From a virus, in the IMG/VR virus record IMGVR_UViG_3300033004_000001, positions 1 through 64,000 of that record: a stretch of DNA of 64,000 bases. The stretch is one strand, 5' to 3'. The translations under genes were made by a program, and so were the position numbers. Position 1 is the first letter of the stretch, and every line of letters begins with the position of its first letter. This document shows positions 14,370-23,407 of this stretch, in pieces. The notes below the pieces were generated by a model that saw only the letters and a program-made list of their open reading frames with translations, was not told where the DNA came from and ran no database searches.

Positions 14370-15407
14370 ATGATTAATAGAGTAAATAAAGTTTTAATAG
14401 GTAAGGATATTACCAGAACTGCTGCTCTTACATCAAATACTCTTTATGTTATTGGAAATGGAGCTGGTGCTCAATCTAATGGCCCGGCAGATGGAGAAAT
14501 TTTAGTTCTTGATAAGAACAAAAAACTTCTTGTTGCTGGTGCTACAGTAGCAGATAGCGATACTATTTATATAGCAGAATGTACTGGAGATACTTATAAT
14601 CTCGTTACTCCTGCTAATAGTTATGCTGTAACTACTATTAGAAAGTTTATCATCTCTGATCCAATAGTTGGTAGTGATGTAATTGGGTACAGTGGAAGGG
14701 CATATTCTGCAGCTGTTGCTCAAGTCGTTACTATTACTCCTACTCTCACTCCTGTAATAGGAACAGAGTATGTGTTACGTATCGTCTATACTGATACTAG
14801 AGAACATCCGGGTCAGGTAACAGCTACTTATAGACATGTAGCTACAAGTGCTACATTGGCTACGTTATTGACAGCTATTAATGCTAAAATTAATGCAGAT
14901 ACTCATAGACGTGTAAATGCAACTGGTGGAACTACTACAATTGTTCTTACTGGTCGTACATTACCTTATGATGTAACTGATAGTGTTGATGCACTTGATG
15001 CTTATCAACAAGTTAATTTTAAAGCATTTTTGCTTTCTAATAACTGGGGTACTGCTGCTACTCCAATAGTATACACTACTGCTCCTGTTCCAGGTACTGG
15101 TACATGGCAGAGAGTACGTGATGCTGAACAAGCTGCATTAGGATACAAAGGTGTTCATAGTAAGATAGTATTCCCTTATCAAGCTCCAGCAATGAGAGTT
15201 GTTAAGGATGAAACTTATGATTGTGTTGTTATTGAACACAATGTACCTTATCAGTCACCTGATAATCAATATGTTAAGAAAGCTCCGGTTACTACTGAAG
15301 TTTATATTCCTAATACTGCTACAGCTAATCAGATGACTGAAGTGTTAGCATGTTTGAATCCTTGGATGGCTTCTTGTCCAGGTGCATTTGGTGTCGTTGG
15401 TTTCTAA
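14370..15407 (+). CDS. Structural protein, likely auxiliary capsid or tail-sheathing protein
   Basis: The 345-residue protein is Thr/Ala/Val-rich and almost entirely beta (AALTSNTLYVIGNGAGAQSN; TITPTLTPVIGTEYVLRIVYTDTR). It ends in hydrophobic PGAFGVVGF. Codon use is G+C-richer than neighbours, as in the major capsid gene, which suggests high expression and an abundant virion protein. Its layout resembles repeated beta-domain capsid-associated or tail-tube-like proteins. No specific family is recognised. It is preceded by a structured RNA and an A/T-rich leader. Confidence 0.6.
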   Translation: MINRVNKVLIGKDITRTAALTSNTLYVIGNGAGAQSNGPADGEILVLDKNKKLLVAGATVADSDTIYIAECTGDTYNLVTPANSYAVTTIRKFIISDPIVGSDVIGYSGRAYSAAVAQVVTITPTLTPVIGTEYVLRIVYTDTREHPGQVTATYRHVATSATLATLLTAINAKINADTHRRVNATGGTTTIVLTGRTLPYDVTDSVDALDAYQQVNFKAFLLSNNWGTAATPIVYTTAPVPGTGTWQRVRDAEQAALGYKGVHSKIVFPYQAPAMRVVKDETYDCVVIEHNVPYQSPDNQYVKKAPVTTEVYIPNTATANQMTEVLACLNPWMASCPGAFGVVGF

Positions 15408-15426
15408 TCTATAAATTATAAAGAAT

Positions 15427-15831
15427 ATGGCAAAAAATGTATTTCAAGCAAGTAGGACTGCTTTTGCAAATGTAACTTTTCCAACTTCTAACTCTACTAT
15501 AGTTAGTTCTGGATCAAATGTTTACATTCCAAAAGGTGCTATTATAACTGCTGTTAGAGTAATGGCAGGAGACGCTGTAACGTTATCAGATCTTGCTAAC
15601 TGTACTGCAGCCATCTATGTAGGTGGTCTCAGTGTTGCTAGTGGTATTGCTTCTGTTGCACAAACAGTTCCAAAGCAATATGTATTGGCTTCAACTGGTG
15701 GAGTATATGTCACAGCAGGTGGAGATATTATATTCTACTTAGGTAGTGCAACTTCTACTACTGGTGGTTTAGTAGGTGATATGGATGTTTATGTAGATTA
15801 TCTCTATTGTACTGATAGGGATGATGCATAA
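15427..15831 (+). CDS. Small beta-rich virion protein, possible capsid decoration or head-fibre protein
   Basis: A 134-residue Ala/Thr/Val/Gly-rich protein with alternating hydrophobic strands (NVYIPKGAIITAVRVMAGDAV; GGDIIFYLGSATSTTGG) like a jelly-roll decoration protein. It has a biased, expression-optimised codon set like the capsid genes. It is the last gene before a strong terminator (15848-15877), so the capsid operon likely ends here. The role is inferred from composition and place. Confidence 0.6.
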   Translation: MAKNVFQASRTAFANVTFPTSNSTIVSSGSNVYIPKGAIITAVRVMAGDAVTLSDLANCTAAIYVGGLSVASGIASVAQTVPKQYVLASTGGVYVTAGGDIIFYLGSATSTTGGLVGDMDVYVDYLYCTDRDDA

Positions 15832-15847
15832 TAGATAATATTAGAAG

Positions 15848-15877
15848 AGGGGAGTAAAATCCCCTTTTCTTTAATTT
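15848..15877 (+). terminator. Rho-independent terminator after the capsid genes
   Basis: AGGGGA at 15848-15853 pairs with TCCCCT at 15860-15865 around a six-base loop and runs into TTTCTTTAATTTTT. It ends the capsid transcription unit and separates it from the glycosyltransferase/methyltransferase pair. Confidence 0.85.
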
Positions 15878-15884
15878 TTATAAA

Positions 15885-16616
15885 ATGATTTCTAGAATAG
15901 TAGGTGAAGAAGAAGTTTTGGGAGTTAACAACTCTAATCTGGACAAAGCAATAGAAAGAGTAGACAAATCTAATATGTATAAGGATTTATCTACTATTAT
16001 AATTTGTCCTACTAGAGGAATGTTTCCAACTAGAATTGTACAATCTTGGATGAAACTAATGCGTCCAATGAATCAGCGAGTTGCAGGACCCATATTTGCA
16101 GAAAGTATGAAGGTTGATGTCGCTTATAATACTTTAATTAAGTATATATTAGGAAATAAAATTTTAAACAATTATAAATATATTCTTACCTTAGAAGAGG
16201 ATAATATGCCTCCTCCAGATGGATTATTAAAACTATATGAAAGTATAGATGATTATGATGTTGTGGCAGGTTTATATTGGGGTAAAGGAGAAAATGGATT
16301 TCCAATGATGTTTGGTGATCCTGTTGATCCTGATGATTGTAAACCAGTTCTTCCTAAGAGAGATAGTATACAAAGAGTTAATGCTTTAGGTATGGGATTT
16401 AATTTATTCAAACTTGATATGTTTAGAACTATTCCAGAACCTTGGTTTAAGACAGTAGAGGATTATATTCCTGGAATATGTCCGGAAGGATCAGGAATAT
16501 CAATGACTCAAGACTTCTATTTTTATAGAATAGCTAGTCAATACGGATTTAAATTTTGTGTAGATACTAGAGTTTTAGTTGGGCATTTGGATGCAAAGGA
16601 GGATAAAGTATGGTAA
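15885..16616 (+). CDS. GT-A-fold glycosyltransferase-like protein
   Basis: 243 residues. The N-terminal strand LSTIIICPTRGMFPTRIV and the acidic motif ILTLEEDNMPPPDGLLKLYE (around residues 100-120) match the nucleotide-sugar-binding start and the metal-binding DxD-like site of family-2-type (GT-A) glycosyltransferases. The phrase DYDVVAGLYWGKGENGFP and the later ALGMGFNLFKLDMFR fit the acceptor half. The substrate is unknown: it may sugar-coat a virion protein, modify a host surface or act on DNA bases. It overlaps the following methyltransferase gene by 7 bases and comes just after a terminator, so the pair looks like a cassette inserted between capsid and tail genes. Confidence 0.8.
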   Translation: MISRIVGEEEVLGVNNSNLDKAIERVDKSNMYKDLSTIIICPTRGMFPTRIVQSWMKLMRPMNQRVAGPIFAESMKVDVAYNTLIKYILGNKILNNYKYILTLEEDNMPPPDGLLKLYESIDDYDVVAGLYWGKGENGFPMMFGDPVDPDDCKPVLPKRDSIQRVNALGMGFNLFKLDMFRTIPEPWFKTVEDYIPGICPEGSGISMTQDFYFYRIASQYGFKFCVDTRVLVGHLDAKEDKVW

Positions 16617-17191
16617 GTGATATATTAAAAAGTTATAAAGATAAATATAATAAAATTAAGTTAGATCTAGCATGTGGTGGTAGTGAAAAGAATGGAGAAG
16701 ATTATATTGGAGTTGATATATCAGATGAATTAGAGACAGATATAACATTAGATTTGAATCAATATCCTTGGCCATTTGAAAATGATAGTATAGATGAAAT
16801 ATTTTGTCGTAATTATATTGAACATATTCCTCATGATTTAAATAATGGAAATAAATTAGATGGATTAATTCAGTTTATGAATGAATTATATAGAATCTTA
16901 AAGCCGTCTGGAAAGGCAGTTATAATAGCTCCATATTGTACTTCAATAAGAGCATATGGAGATCCAACACATCTGAGATTTATATCTGATTGGACATTTT
17001 ATTATTATAATAAAAGTTGGAGAGAACTTAATAAGTTAGGACATATGGGAATCACAACTAACTTTGATATAATCTATTCATATAATATAAGTGAAGAAAT
17101 GTCATTAAGATCAGAAGTAGTTAGAAATAAAGCATTCCTTGAGAATTGGAATGCTATTGATGAAATAATAGTAGATTTAATTAAAAGATAA
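16610..17191 (+). CDS. Class I SAM-dependent methyltransferase
   Basis: The 193-residue protein has motif I KLDLACGGSEKN (residues about 17-28, the glycine-rich SAM loop), motif II-like YIGVDISDE, an acidic strand SIDEIFCRNYIEHIPHDL (motif IV region) and a following LYRILKPSGKAVIIAPY, the usual order of small Rossmann-fold methyltransferases. Coupled to the preceding glycosyltransferase by overlap, it may methylate the same sugar or acceptor; such pairs decorate glycans or surface polymers. The exact acceptor cannot be told from sequence. Confidence 0.85.
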   Translation: MVSDILKSYKDKYNKIKLDLACGGSEKNGEDYIGVDISDELETDITLDLNQYPWPFENDSIDEIFCRNYIEHIPHDLNNGNKLDGLIQFMNELYRILKPSGKAVIIAPYCTSIRAYGDPTHLRFISDWTFYYYNKSWRELNKLGHMGITTNFDIIYSYNISEEMSLRSEVVRNKAFLENWNAIDEIIVDLIKR

Positions 17192-17192
17192 T

Positions 17193-17816
17193 ATGGCATT
17201 AGTATTAGATTTGTCTGTTGAGGAACAGAATGATAGTAAAGTTATAACATTTACAGATACTTCAACTGGATGGGGTACACCTGCAGTTACAGATATTGCA
17301 GCTAGAACATCTTTAACTTATTCATTAATATTAGATATAACTGTTAATACTCCTACTGGAGCAACAGTATATGATACTATAGATTTATACGGTAAAGGAT
17401 TAGCTACTCCATTTGTTACTCAAGCTGATTTAGTATTTGCTTTAGATGCAAGTATGATATTTGATAATTCAGAAGTTCTTGGAACTGCAGATACTCTATT
17501 ACCAGATGGAATATGGGATTTAATTTATAGAGTTCAATATTATACTGGAGGAGCATGGACTACAGTTGCTACTAAAACTATGTCTATATTAGTATCTGGA
17601 CAAATAACAAAAGCAGTATATGATAAGTTAAGATTAGTTCCTCGATGGACTGATTCTGATGCCGGAAAGTATAGAGATATACAGGAGGCTGGATATTATT
17701 ATACTTATCTACAATCTATAGAGAAGAGTGCATTTATTGCACGAAAAGTTGAGTTATTAGATATGTTAGCAACGCTACAAAGATTATTAATAAATGGAAG
17801 TAATTATCCTTGGTAA
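17193..17816 (+). CDS. Tail/host-contact structural protein, unknown
   Basis: 207 residues. The N-terminal 120 are beta-rich and Thr-rich (KVITFTDTSTGWGTPAVTD; DLVFALDASMIFDNSEVLG), resembling an immunoglobulin-like or jelly-roll module. The C-terminal part (VYDKLRLVPRWTDSDAGKYRD, then YYTYLQSIEKSAFIARKVELLDMLATLQRLL) is helical. Its 3' end overlaps the large fibre gene by 23 bases, suggesting that the two products assemble together. Family unknown. Confidence 0.55.
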   Translation: MALVLDLSVEEQNDSKVITFTDTSTGWGTPAVTDIAARTSLTYSLILDITVNTPTGATVYDTIDLYGKGLATPFVTQADLVFALDASMIFDNSEVLGTADTLLPDGIWDLIYRVQYYTGGAWTTVATKTMSILVSGQITKAVYDKLRLVPRWTDSDAGKYRDIQEAGYYYTYLQSIEKSAFIARKVELLDMLATLQRLLINGSNYPW

Positions 17817-20800
17817 TCCTTTTTTGGAGGATTCTGGAACAATAACACCAATTACTGTTCCTGCATACGAAGCTGAAGAAACGGTTATTCCATTAACAGA
17901 TGGATTTAATCCTTATATTATTGGATCTAGTTCTTCAGTAGATACATATTGGGTTAGATCTGGAACTAATTTATTGCGTCCTGTTTTAACTACTGATAAA
18001 GTAGTTATAGGAGGAGCTTCTTTTGTTGGAACTGAAACTCTTAGAGTTGTTGGAGTATTAAATATTAGTGGATTAGTTTTTGGATCAGAGTCTACTTATG
18101 TAACTAAATTATTAGATGAAGATGATTTAGCTTCTAATGATGAACATGCTTTAGCTACACAACAATCTATTAAAGCTTATGTAGATAGTGTTAGTGTTGG
18201 GATACAACCTGGAGATAATGTATCGTTATTAGTTAATGATGTACCATATTTAATAACTGAAACTGATCCAGTATTTTTAGCTAGTGATGCAGCTGCAGTT
18301 ACATCTACTTTAATATCAAACTGGAATACTGCATATGGTTGGGGTAATCATGCTAGTGCTGGGTATCTTACCGTAGAAGCAGATCCAGTGTTTGTAGCAT
18401 CAGATGTATATGGAGTAACAAATACTGATATTGCTAATTGGAATGATGCTTTTTCTAAGGAACATGTTCATTCTAATTTTTCACTATTAGAAAGTATTAT
18501 ATCAACTGGAGACGGAACTAGTGCTTTATTTAACGATGGAACTTATAAAACTGTTCCAACTTTAATTGGTGGATCTGATTCTTATGTACAATATAATGAT
18601 AGTGGAGTACTTGGAGGAGATAGTACTTTCTTCTTTAATGATATTACAAAATTATTAACAGTTCAAGAAGTATACGTTTCTGATCAGTTGGATTTAGCTA
18701 GTGATGCTAGTATTTATATAGACGTAGATGGTAGTAATAATTTACAATTTACAGATTCTATATCAGGATCAGTTACATTAGCAACTCTTTTAAGTGCTGC
18801 GACTAATTATTGGACTACTACAACTGGAGGTATTTATTATAGTACTGGAACTGATAAAGTTGGTATAGGAACTTCTACTTTAGGAACTGAAATATTAACA
18901 GTCAATGGAAATATTACAGCTACTGATTTTAATAGTTCTTATTTTAAATATACAATTGATAGTAATTTATTAATAGGTCCTAATGCTGGAGACTTGGAAA
19001 CTGGATCTAATTTATTGTATATAGCAAATAGTAATACTACTACTCCGTTAATATACGGTGACTTTATAGATCAAGAGCTTGTATTAAATGCAGATGTTTA
19101 TATTAATGTAATTAAGAGATTAGCTTTTGGTAGTTCTACTATATTTATTAGAGGTGATGCTTTTGGTAATTTAATATTTGGAGATCTTAATGCTAATAGT
19201 GGAAATCCTATATTTCTTAGTGATTTAATTATAGGTGACCCAGCAACTTTTGCAATGGTTGCTGACTTTGTTGATTATTCAGCTGCTAATTCTGTTTCAT
19301 CTGCTAATTTAGTAACTTGGAATAAAGCTTCTGTTATAATAACTACTGGAGCTGGAGATGCTTATTTGGCTAATGATGGAACTTATAAAATTATAGGATC
19401 AGCTGGAAATAATGTAATATTGTTTCTTCATGAAGAAGTATCAGATGTATCTGGATATGAGAAATTATTAACATCTCCAGCAAATGATCCTGAAAATATA
19501 GAAACTGTTGGAGTTACTTCTGGAACTAGTCCTATATTAATTGATTCTCATAATCATGTTACTGAACCTGGATATCCAGGACTTACTGAAATACCTGCTG
19601 GATTATGGATATTTAAAACTTGGTTAAGAGTTGATTCTGCAGCTGGAACTACTACTGCAACTATAAGAGTTTATAAAAGGACTGATCCTGGTGGAACTGA
19701 AACTGAATTATTTAATGTAACAACCGCTGAAATAAATAATACAACGGTTTCTCAATTTGTAATAGAAAGTGTTCAACCTGCTTTTTCATTAAATGCTACT
19801 GATAGAATTGTAGTTAAATATTATGCTAGTACTACCAGTGGTGGTACTATAAATGTATTTATGTACTATGAAGGATCGTTACATTATTCTTATATAATAG
19901 CTCCTATAGTATCTGAATCTATTTTGGTAAATGATTATACTTGGAAATGGGATTCTGCTAATTCTTATTATAGACCTTATACAACTAAAACTGAAGCTGG
20001 AGGAGTATTAAGCCCTGGTAAATTTTATAATGGAACTATAGCAACTAGTTCAACTACTAGATTAAATTATGATGGTAATTTTTATTCAACTAATTTAAAT
20101 GCTCAAACCCTTACTTCTAGTATTGCTATTGGAACGTCTCCATTGACTGTTACATCGAATACAGTAGTAACTAATTTAAATTCAGATTTATTAGATGGTG
20201 AGCATGGTGGTTATTATTCAGATTATGGAAATCTTTCAAGTATTCCAACTTATGATTATTTAAATAGTCCCAATGACGTAGGAGGCGTATTAATTGCTGA
20301 TCCTTTAAATAGTGGTCTTCCTGGTGATGATTTTAATTATTTTGCTTGGGATGTAACTAATCATTTTTTAGGAATTGGAACAAATGCTCCATTATCAGGA
20401 TTAGATGTAGAAGGAAGTACTGCTACATTTGGATATCCTAGTGGTAATGCTAGATTTTTACGAACTGCTGGAACACTTAGTTCTGGAGACTTACTAGTTA
20501 GTTATGTAGGAAGTAATATATTTAAAATTACAGATACTACTGGAGTACATGGACTGTCTATAAATACTACTACTGGATCTGTAGGAATCGGAACATTTGT
20601 CCCAAGTTATTCATTAGATGTTCAAGCTTATTCTGGATCTTCTTATCTACTTAAACTCCAAAATTCTGATTTTTCATCTTCTACTACAGGAAGCGGTTTA
20701 TTTATAGTTACAGGAGCAACTCTTGGAAATACATATACTTCAATACAGTCCTTTACAGCAGGGGCTTCAGCAGTTGGAAGTCTTGTTTTAAATAAAGATG

Positions 20801-21900
20801 GAGGTAGTATAGGAATTGGAATTGTTCCTTCAACTCGTAGATTAGAAGTCAACGCTGTGGCGAGTCAAGGCATTGCAGTAAATATTAATGATTCTGTTGC
20901 AGCTTTTATATGTAAGAATTTAGGAAGTTCTAATAAGGAATGGTCATTATATCCTGTTGGAAATGATTTTCGTGTAAATGAAGGAGGTGTCGGAGACGTC
21001 TTAACATTTAAAGCTGGAGGATATATAGGAATTGGAATAACAACTCCATCTGAAATATTGGATATTGAATCTAGTATTTCTGGAACTAATCTTACCATAA
21101 GAAATGCGTGTCTTGGTGCTAGAGGATCTTCTCAAATTAAATTAATTCGTGGAACTGATGGAAAAGACAATGCTGGAGTATTAATGTACACAGCTCCTTC
21201 TACATTTAATTGGTATGCTGGATTAGCTTACAATAGTGGAGGTACTACATCTCAATATATAATTAATCCTACTGATACTACTTTAACTAATTCTGTTTTT
21301 ACTATTACAAATACTGGAAATATAGGCATTGGAACTAGTACTGGCCTTACTAATTCTCATTTAACAATAGCAGCAGGAACAGGAAGTGTTGTACCTATTA
21401 AATTAGTAAATGGATCATTTTTACCGTCTCCAGTGGATGGAGCAATAGAATATTCTACAGTTTTAACTTTTACTGATAGCACTCTTACTAGAAGAACTTT
21501 TGCTTTTACAGATGCAGTTGGTATTACCAATACAGTAACATGTACTAATACTCCTCATTCTGCAATTGGACTTCTTGATTCATGGACTGGAGCTCTAGCT
21601 TCATGTACTGTTCCTACTACAGGTAATTATTTAATATCTTATGGATGTTCTGATCTTGGAGATAGTGGGGTTTATCATGAAGCAGGTATTCAAGTTAATG
21701 GTTATACTAGTCCTGATGCTAATTCAATTACAAGAGTATATTTTTATAATGTTTTAATCAGCGGTTCTGTTTCAATGCAGTACCCAAAATCTTTAACTGC
21801 TGGAGATGTTGTATATTTTTGTTATCGTAGACAACCAGGAATGGGAGCTGAGAATATAGATTTATATGGAATATATTTAACATTACTTAGAGTTTCTTAA
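17794..21900 (+). CDS. Large tail-fibre or tail-spike protein with GIGT repeats
   Basis: This 1,368-residue protein begins with a short module (IPLTDGFNPYIIGSSS), followed by fibre-like segments such as EHALATQQSIKAYVDSV and WGNHASAGYLTVEADPVF. From about residue 350 there are recurring VGIGT/LGIGT/IGIG units, each followed by a short LDV/LEV strand, a pattern of trimeric adhesive fibres. The last 150 residues (YSTVLTFTDSTLTRRTF... YISLYGI-type end LLRVS) look like a C1q/TNF-like jelly-roll head that could bind a surface glycan or protein. No self-cleaving chaperone domain is evident. Its role is host attachment. Confidence 0.75.
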   Translation: MEVIILGNPFLEDSGTITPITVPAYEAEETVIPLTDGFNPYIIGSSSSVDTYWVRSGTNLLRPVLTTDKVVIGGASFVGTETLRVVGVLNISGLVFGSESTYVTKLLDEDDLASNDEHALATQQSIKAYVDSVSVGIQPGDNVSLLVNDVPYLITETDPVFLASDAAAVTSTLISNWNTAYGWGNHASAGYLTVEADPVFVASDVYGVTNTDIANWNDAFSKEHVHSNFSLLESIISTGDGTSALFNDGTYKTVPTLIGGSDSYVQYNDSGVLGGDSTFFFNDITKLLTVQEVYVSDQLDLASDASIYIDVDGSNNLQFTDSISGSVTLATLLSAATNYWTTTTGGIYYSTGTDKVGIGTSTLGTEILTVNGNITATDFNSSYFKYTIDSNLLIGPNAGDLETGSNLLYIANSNTTTPLIYGDFIDQELVLNADVYINVIKRLAFGSSTIFIRGDAFGNLIFGDLNANSGNPIFLSDLIIGDPATFAMVADFVDYSAANSVSSANLVTWNKASVIITTGAGDAYLANDGTYKIIGSAGNNVILFLHEEVSDVSGYEKLLTSPANDPENIETVGVTSGTSPILIDSHNHVTEPGYPGLTEIPAGLWIFKTWLRVDSAAGTTTATIRVYKRTDPGGTETELFNVTTAEINNTTVSQFVIESVQPAFSLNATDRIVVKYYASTTSGGTINVFMYYEGSLHYSYIIAPIVSESILVNDYTWKWDSANSYYRPYTTKTEAGGVLSPGKFYNGTIATSSTTRLNYDGNFYSTNLNAQTLTSSIAIGTSPLTVTSNTVVTNLNSDLLDGEHGGYYSDYGNLSSIPTYDYLNSPNDVGGVLIADPLNSGLPGDDFNYFAWDVTNHFLGIGTNAPLSGLDVEGSTATFGYPSGNARFLRTAGTLSSGDLLVSYVGSNIFKITDTTGVHGLSINTTTGSVGIGTFVPSYSLDVQAYSGSSYLLKLQNSDFSSSTTGSGLFIVTGATLGNTYTSIQSFTAGASAVGSLVLNKDGGSIGIGIVPSTRRLEVNAVASQGIAVNINDSVAAFICKNLGSSNKEWSLYPVGNDFRVNEGGVGDVLTFKAGGYIGIGITTPSEILDIESSISGTNLTIRNACLGARGSSQIKLIRGTDGKDNAGVLMYTAPSTFNWYAGLAYNSGGTTSQYIINPTDTTLTNSVFTITNTGNIGIGTSTGLTNSHLTIAAGTGSVVPIKLVNGSFLPSPVDGAIEYSTVLTFTDSTLTRRTFAFTDAVGITNTVTCTNTPHSAIGLLDSWTGALASCTVPTTGNYLISYGCSDLGDSGVYHEAGIQVNGYTSPDANSITRVYFYNVLISGSVSMQYPKSLTAGDVVYFCYRRQPGMGAENIDLYGIYLTLLRVS

Positions 21901-21910
21901 TAATTATAAC

Positions 21911-22195
21911 ATGGCAGCAACACCTACAGAAATAAATGATTTTAAAGCCACTGTAATGTTTAAACAAGTGGAGATAGCTAATATAATAACTAATGTATTA
22001 GCAATAGGAGGAAGATCTGATAATGAAGTTTATTTGATTAAGTTACAAGCTATTAATGAATATTGTAATATTATTATAGATTATTTTAGCGAGGATGATT
22101 ATGAAAATGATAACTTCTTTACAGTAGATGAGATATTAGAAATAATAGATCATTTTAATGATTTATGTAATAGTGATTATAGTATTAATATTTAA
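21911..22195 (+). CDS. Small acidic protein downstream of the fibre gene
   Basis: 94 residues, mainly helical (FKATVMFKQVEIANIITNVLA; SEDDYENDNFFTVDEILEIIDHFND), acidic, starting 10 bases after the fibre stop. Position suggests a fibre chaperone or accessory protein, but no family is recognised. Confidence 0.55.
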   Translation: MAATPTEINDFKATVMFKQVEIANIITNVLAIGGRSDNEVYLIKLQAINEYCNIIIDYFSEDDYENDNFFTVDEILEIIDHFNDLCNSDYSINI

Positions 22196-22207
22196 AAATT
22201 AAAGATT

Positions 22208-22333
22208 ATGCCAGTAGATCCAATTGGAGAACCTAAACCACCTGCACCAAAAGGTGTAGTGATAGAAGATCCGAGTAAATATAATTTGCTAGTCAGAGTA
22301 TTAGTGTGGATGTTAAGAAAGTTGATATATTAG
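22208..22333 (+). CDS. Small protein, 41 residues, with basic amphipathic C-terminus
   Basis: ATG at 22208, TAG at 22331-22333 (one of the few TAG stops in the window). The Pro-rich N-terminus (MPVDPIGEPKPPAPKG) is followed by YNLLVRVLVWMLRKLIY, a short hydrophobic and basic helix that could lie on a membrane. It fills a 110-base gap and overlaps the next gene by 28 bases, as in overlapping lysis genes. The function is unknown; a small lysis-associated or membrane peptide is possible. Confidence 0.55.
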   Translation: MPVDPIGEPKPPAPKGVVIEDPSKYNLLVRVLVWMLRKLIY

Positions 22334-22815
22334 AATTTTTTGCAATTATTCTATGTTTACTATTTGTAGTTGTTATCAGTCTATATCATTTATCTTATAA
22401 TGGATATAAAGGATTAAGTTCTGATCAATGGAATGTTGTATGGGCAATTGCAGAGAATTTTCTAAGTCTAGTTATGTCTATATTACTTAGTATATTTGGT
22501 AGTAAGACTATACGTTTAATGTTTTTTTCGTTATTTATTCCTTATTTTATAATAAAATTAATCTATCAATTTAGTGTTTTTAGTCAAGTATATATAGTTT
22601 CTAGAGAGTTATGGGAGTATATTTGGAGTTTTGTTTGTGTATTTGTATTGGGTATCGGATTGTTTTATTGTTCAAATATAGTAGTAAGGAGTATAAGAAA
22701 TGTGGGAGAAAAAATTAGAAAATTTTTTAGAGTCAGAATGGGTAGACAGATTATTTACAGCTGTATTGACAATACTAATAGTTCTAGTAACTCAGAGATT
22801 AACAATGACAACTGA
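22306..22815 (+). CDS. Multi-span membrane protein, holin-like candidate
   Basis: 169 residues from a GTG start. Three or four membrane spans can be seen (IILCLLFVVVISLYHL, MSILLSIFGS, MFFSLFIPYFIIKLIY and FVCVFVLGIGLFYC), with a basic tail (RSIRNVGEKIRKFFRVRMGRQ). This, with small membrane and coiled-coil neighbours and a peptidoglycan-acting gene nearby (24597), suggests a holin or other lysis role. The first ATG-type start is absent; the GTG overlaps the previous ORF, and the 3' end overlaps the next gene by 116 bases in another frame. Confidence 0.55.
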   Translation: MDVKKVDILEFFAIILCLLFVVVISLYHLSYNGYKGLSSDQWNVVWAIAENFLSLVMSILLSIFGSKTIRLMFFSLFIPYFIIKLIYQFSVFSQVYIVSRELWEYIWSFVCVFVLGIGLFYCSNIVVRSIRNVGEKIRKFFRVRMGRQIIYSCIDNTNSSSNSEINNDN

Positions 22816-23032
22816 AAATGAAATAAGAGGAAGTAACATTATAGAAAGAAACAGAATTAATTCTGAACTTATGCAGAAAGCCTCTATCACATATGTAGAT
22901 GATACATATGTTAAACTAAAGCTTGAAATATCTCAATTAAGAGAGGAATTAAAAAATTATACAGATAAGACAATGGTTGAAACAAAAAATGATATACATA
23001 GTATAAGAAAGTACATAGAATCAAAAAAGTAA
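22700..23032 (+). CDS. Single-span membrane protein with coiled coil
   Basis: 110 residues. A basic N-terminus is followed by one membrane span (LFTAVLTILIVLVTQRL, residues 18-34) and a long charged coiled coil (LKLEISQLREELKNYTDKTM) that would sit in the periplasm. This topology resembles inner-membrane spanin subunits. Its first 116 bases overlap the upstream membrane gene in another frame, an overlap style common in phage lysis genes. Confidence 0.55.
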   Translation: MWEKKLENFLESEWVDRLFTAVLTILIVLVTQRLTMTTENEIRGSNIIERNRINSELMQKASITYVDDTYVKLKLEISQLREELKNYTDKTMVETKNDIHSIRKYIESKK

Positions 23033-23035
23033 ATT

Positions 23036-23395
23036 ATGACAGAGGAATTAGATACGAAAGATTATATTAATGAAGATTTACTAGAAGAACTAATACATAA
23101 AATACTATCTAGAAATAAATACACTAGAACCGGATATATACATATTCCAATATGGCTAATTGGATTAGCACTTCCATTATTAACAGCGATGATAATAAGT
23201 TACGGAACTATTACTTCTAATCAATCAGAAGTAAGAACTGAATTAGCTAGAGGTACTAAAGATATTGAAAATCTTTATAAAATTAAAACTAGTAATGATA
23301 AGTCTGATTTAATAATAAAAAGACTAGATGATATCAATGCTAATTTAATAAGAATTGAAAATAAAATAGATAATCACGTGAGTAAAAATAAATAA
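23036..23395 (+). CDS. Single-span membrane protein with C-terminal coiled coil
   Basis: 119 residues: a charged helical N-terminus (NEDLLEELIHKILSRNKY), a membrane span (IPIWLIGLALPLLTAMIISYG, residues about 38-58), and a coiled-coil tail (RLDDINANLIRIENKIDNH). It starts 3 bases after the preceding protein, which has the same span-plus-coil plan, so the two may interact across the envelope. It resembles small phage hemolysin/XhlA-like proteins in plan but with reversed order. Role in lysis is inferred. Confidence 0.55.
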   Translation: MTEELDTKDYINEDLLEELIHKILSRNKYTRTGYIHIPIWLIGLALPLLTAMIISYGTITSNQSEVRTELARGTKDIENLYKIKTSNDKSDLIIKRLDDINANLIRIENKIDNHVSKNK

Positions 23396-23407
23396 AATAA
23401 ATAAATT

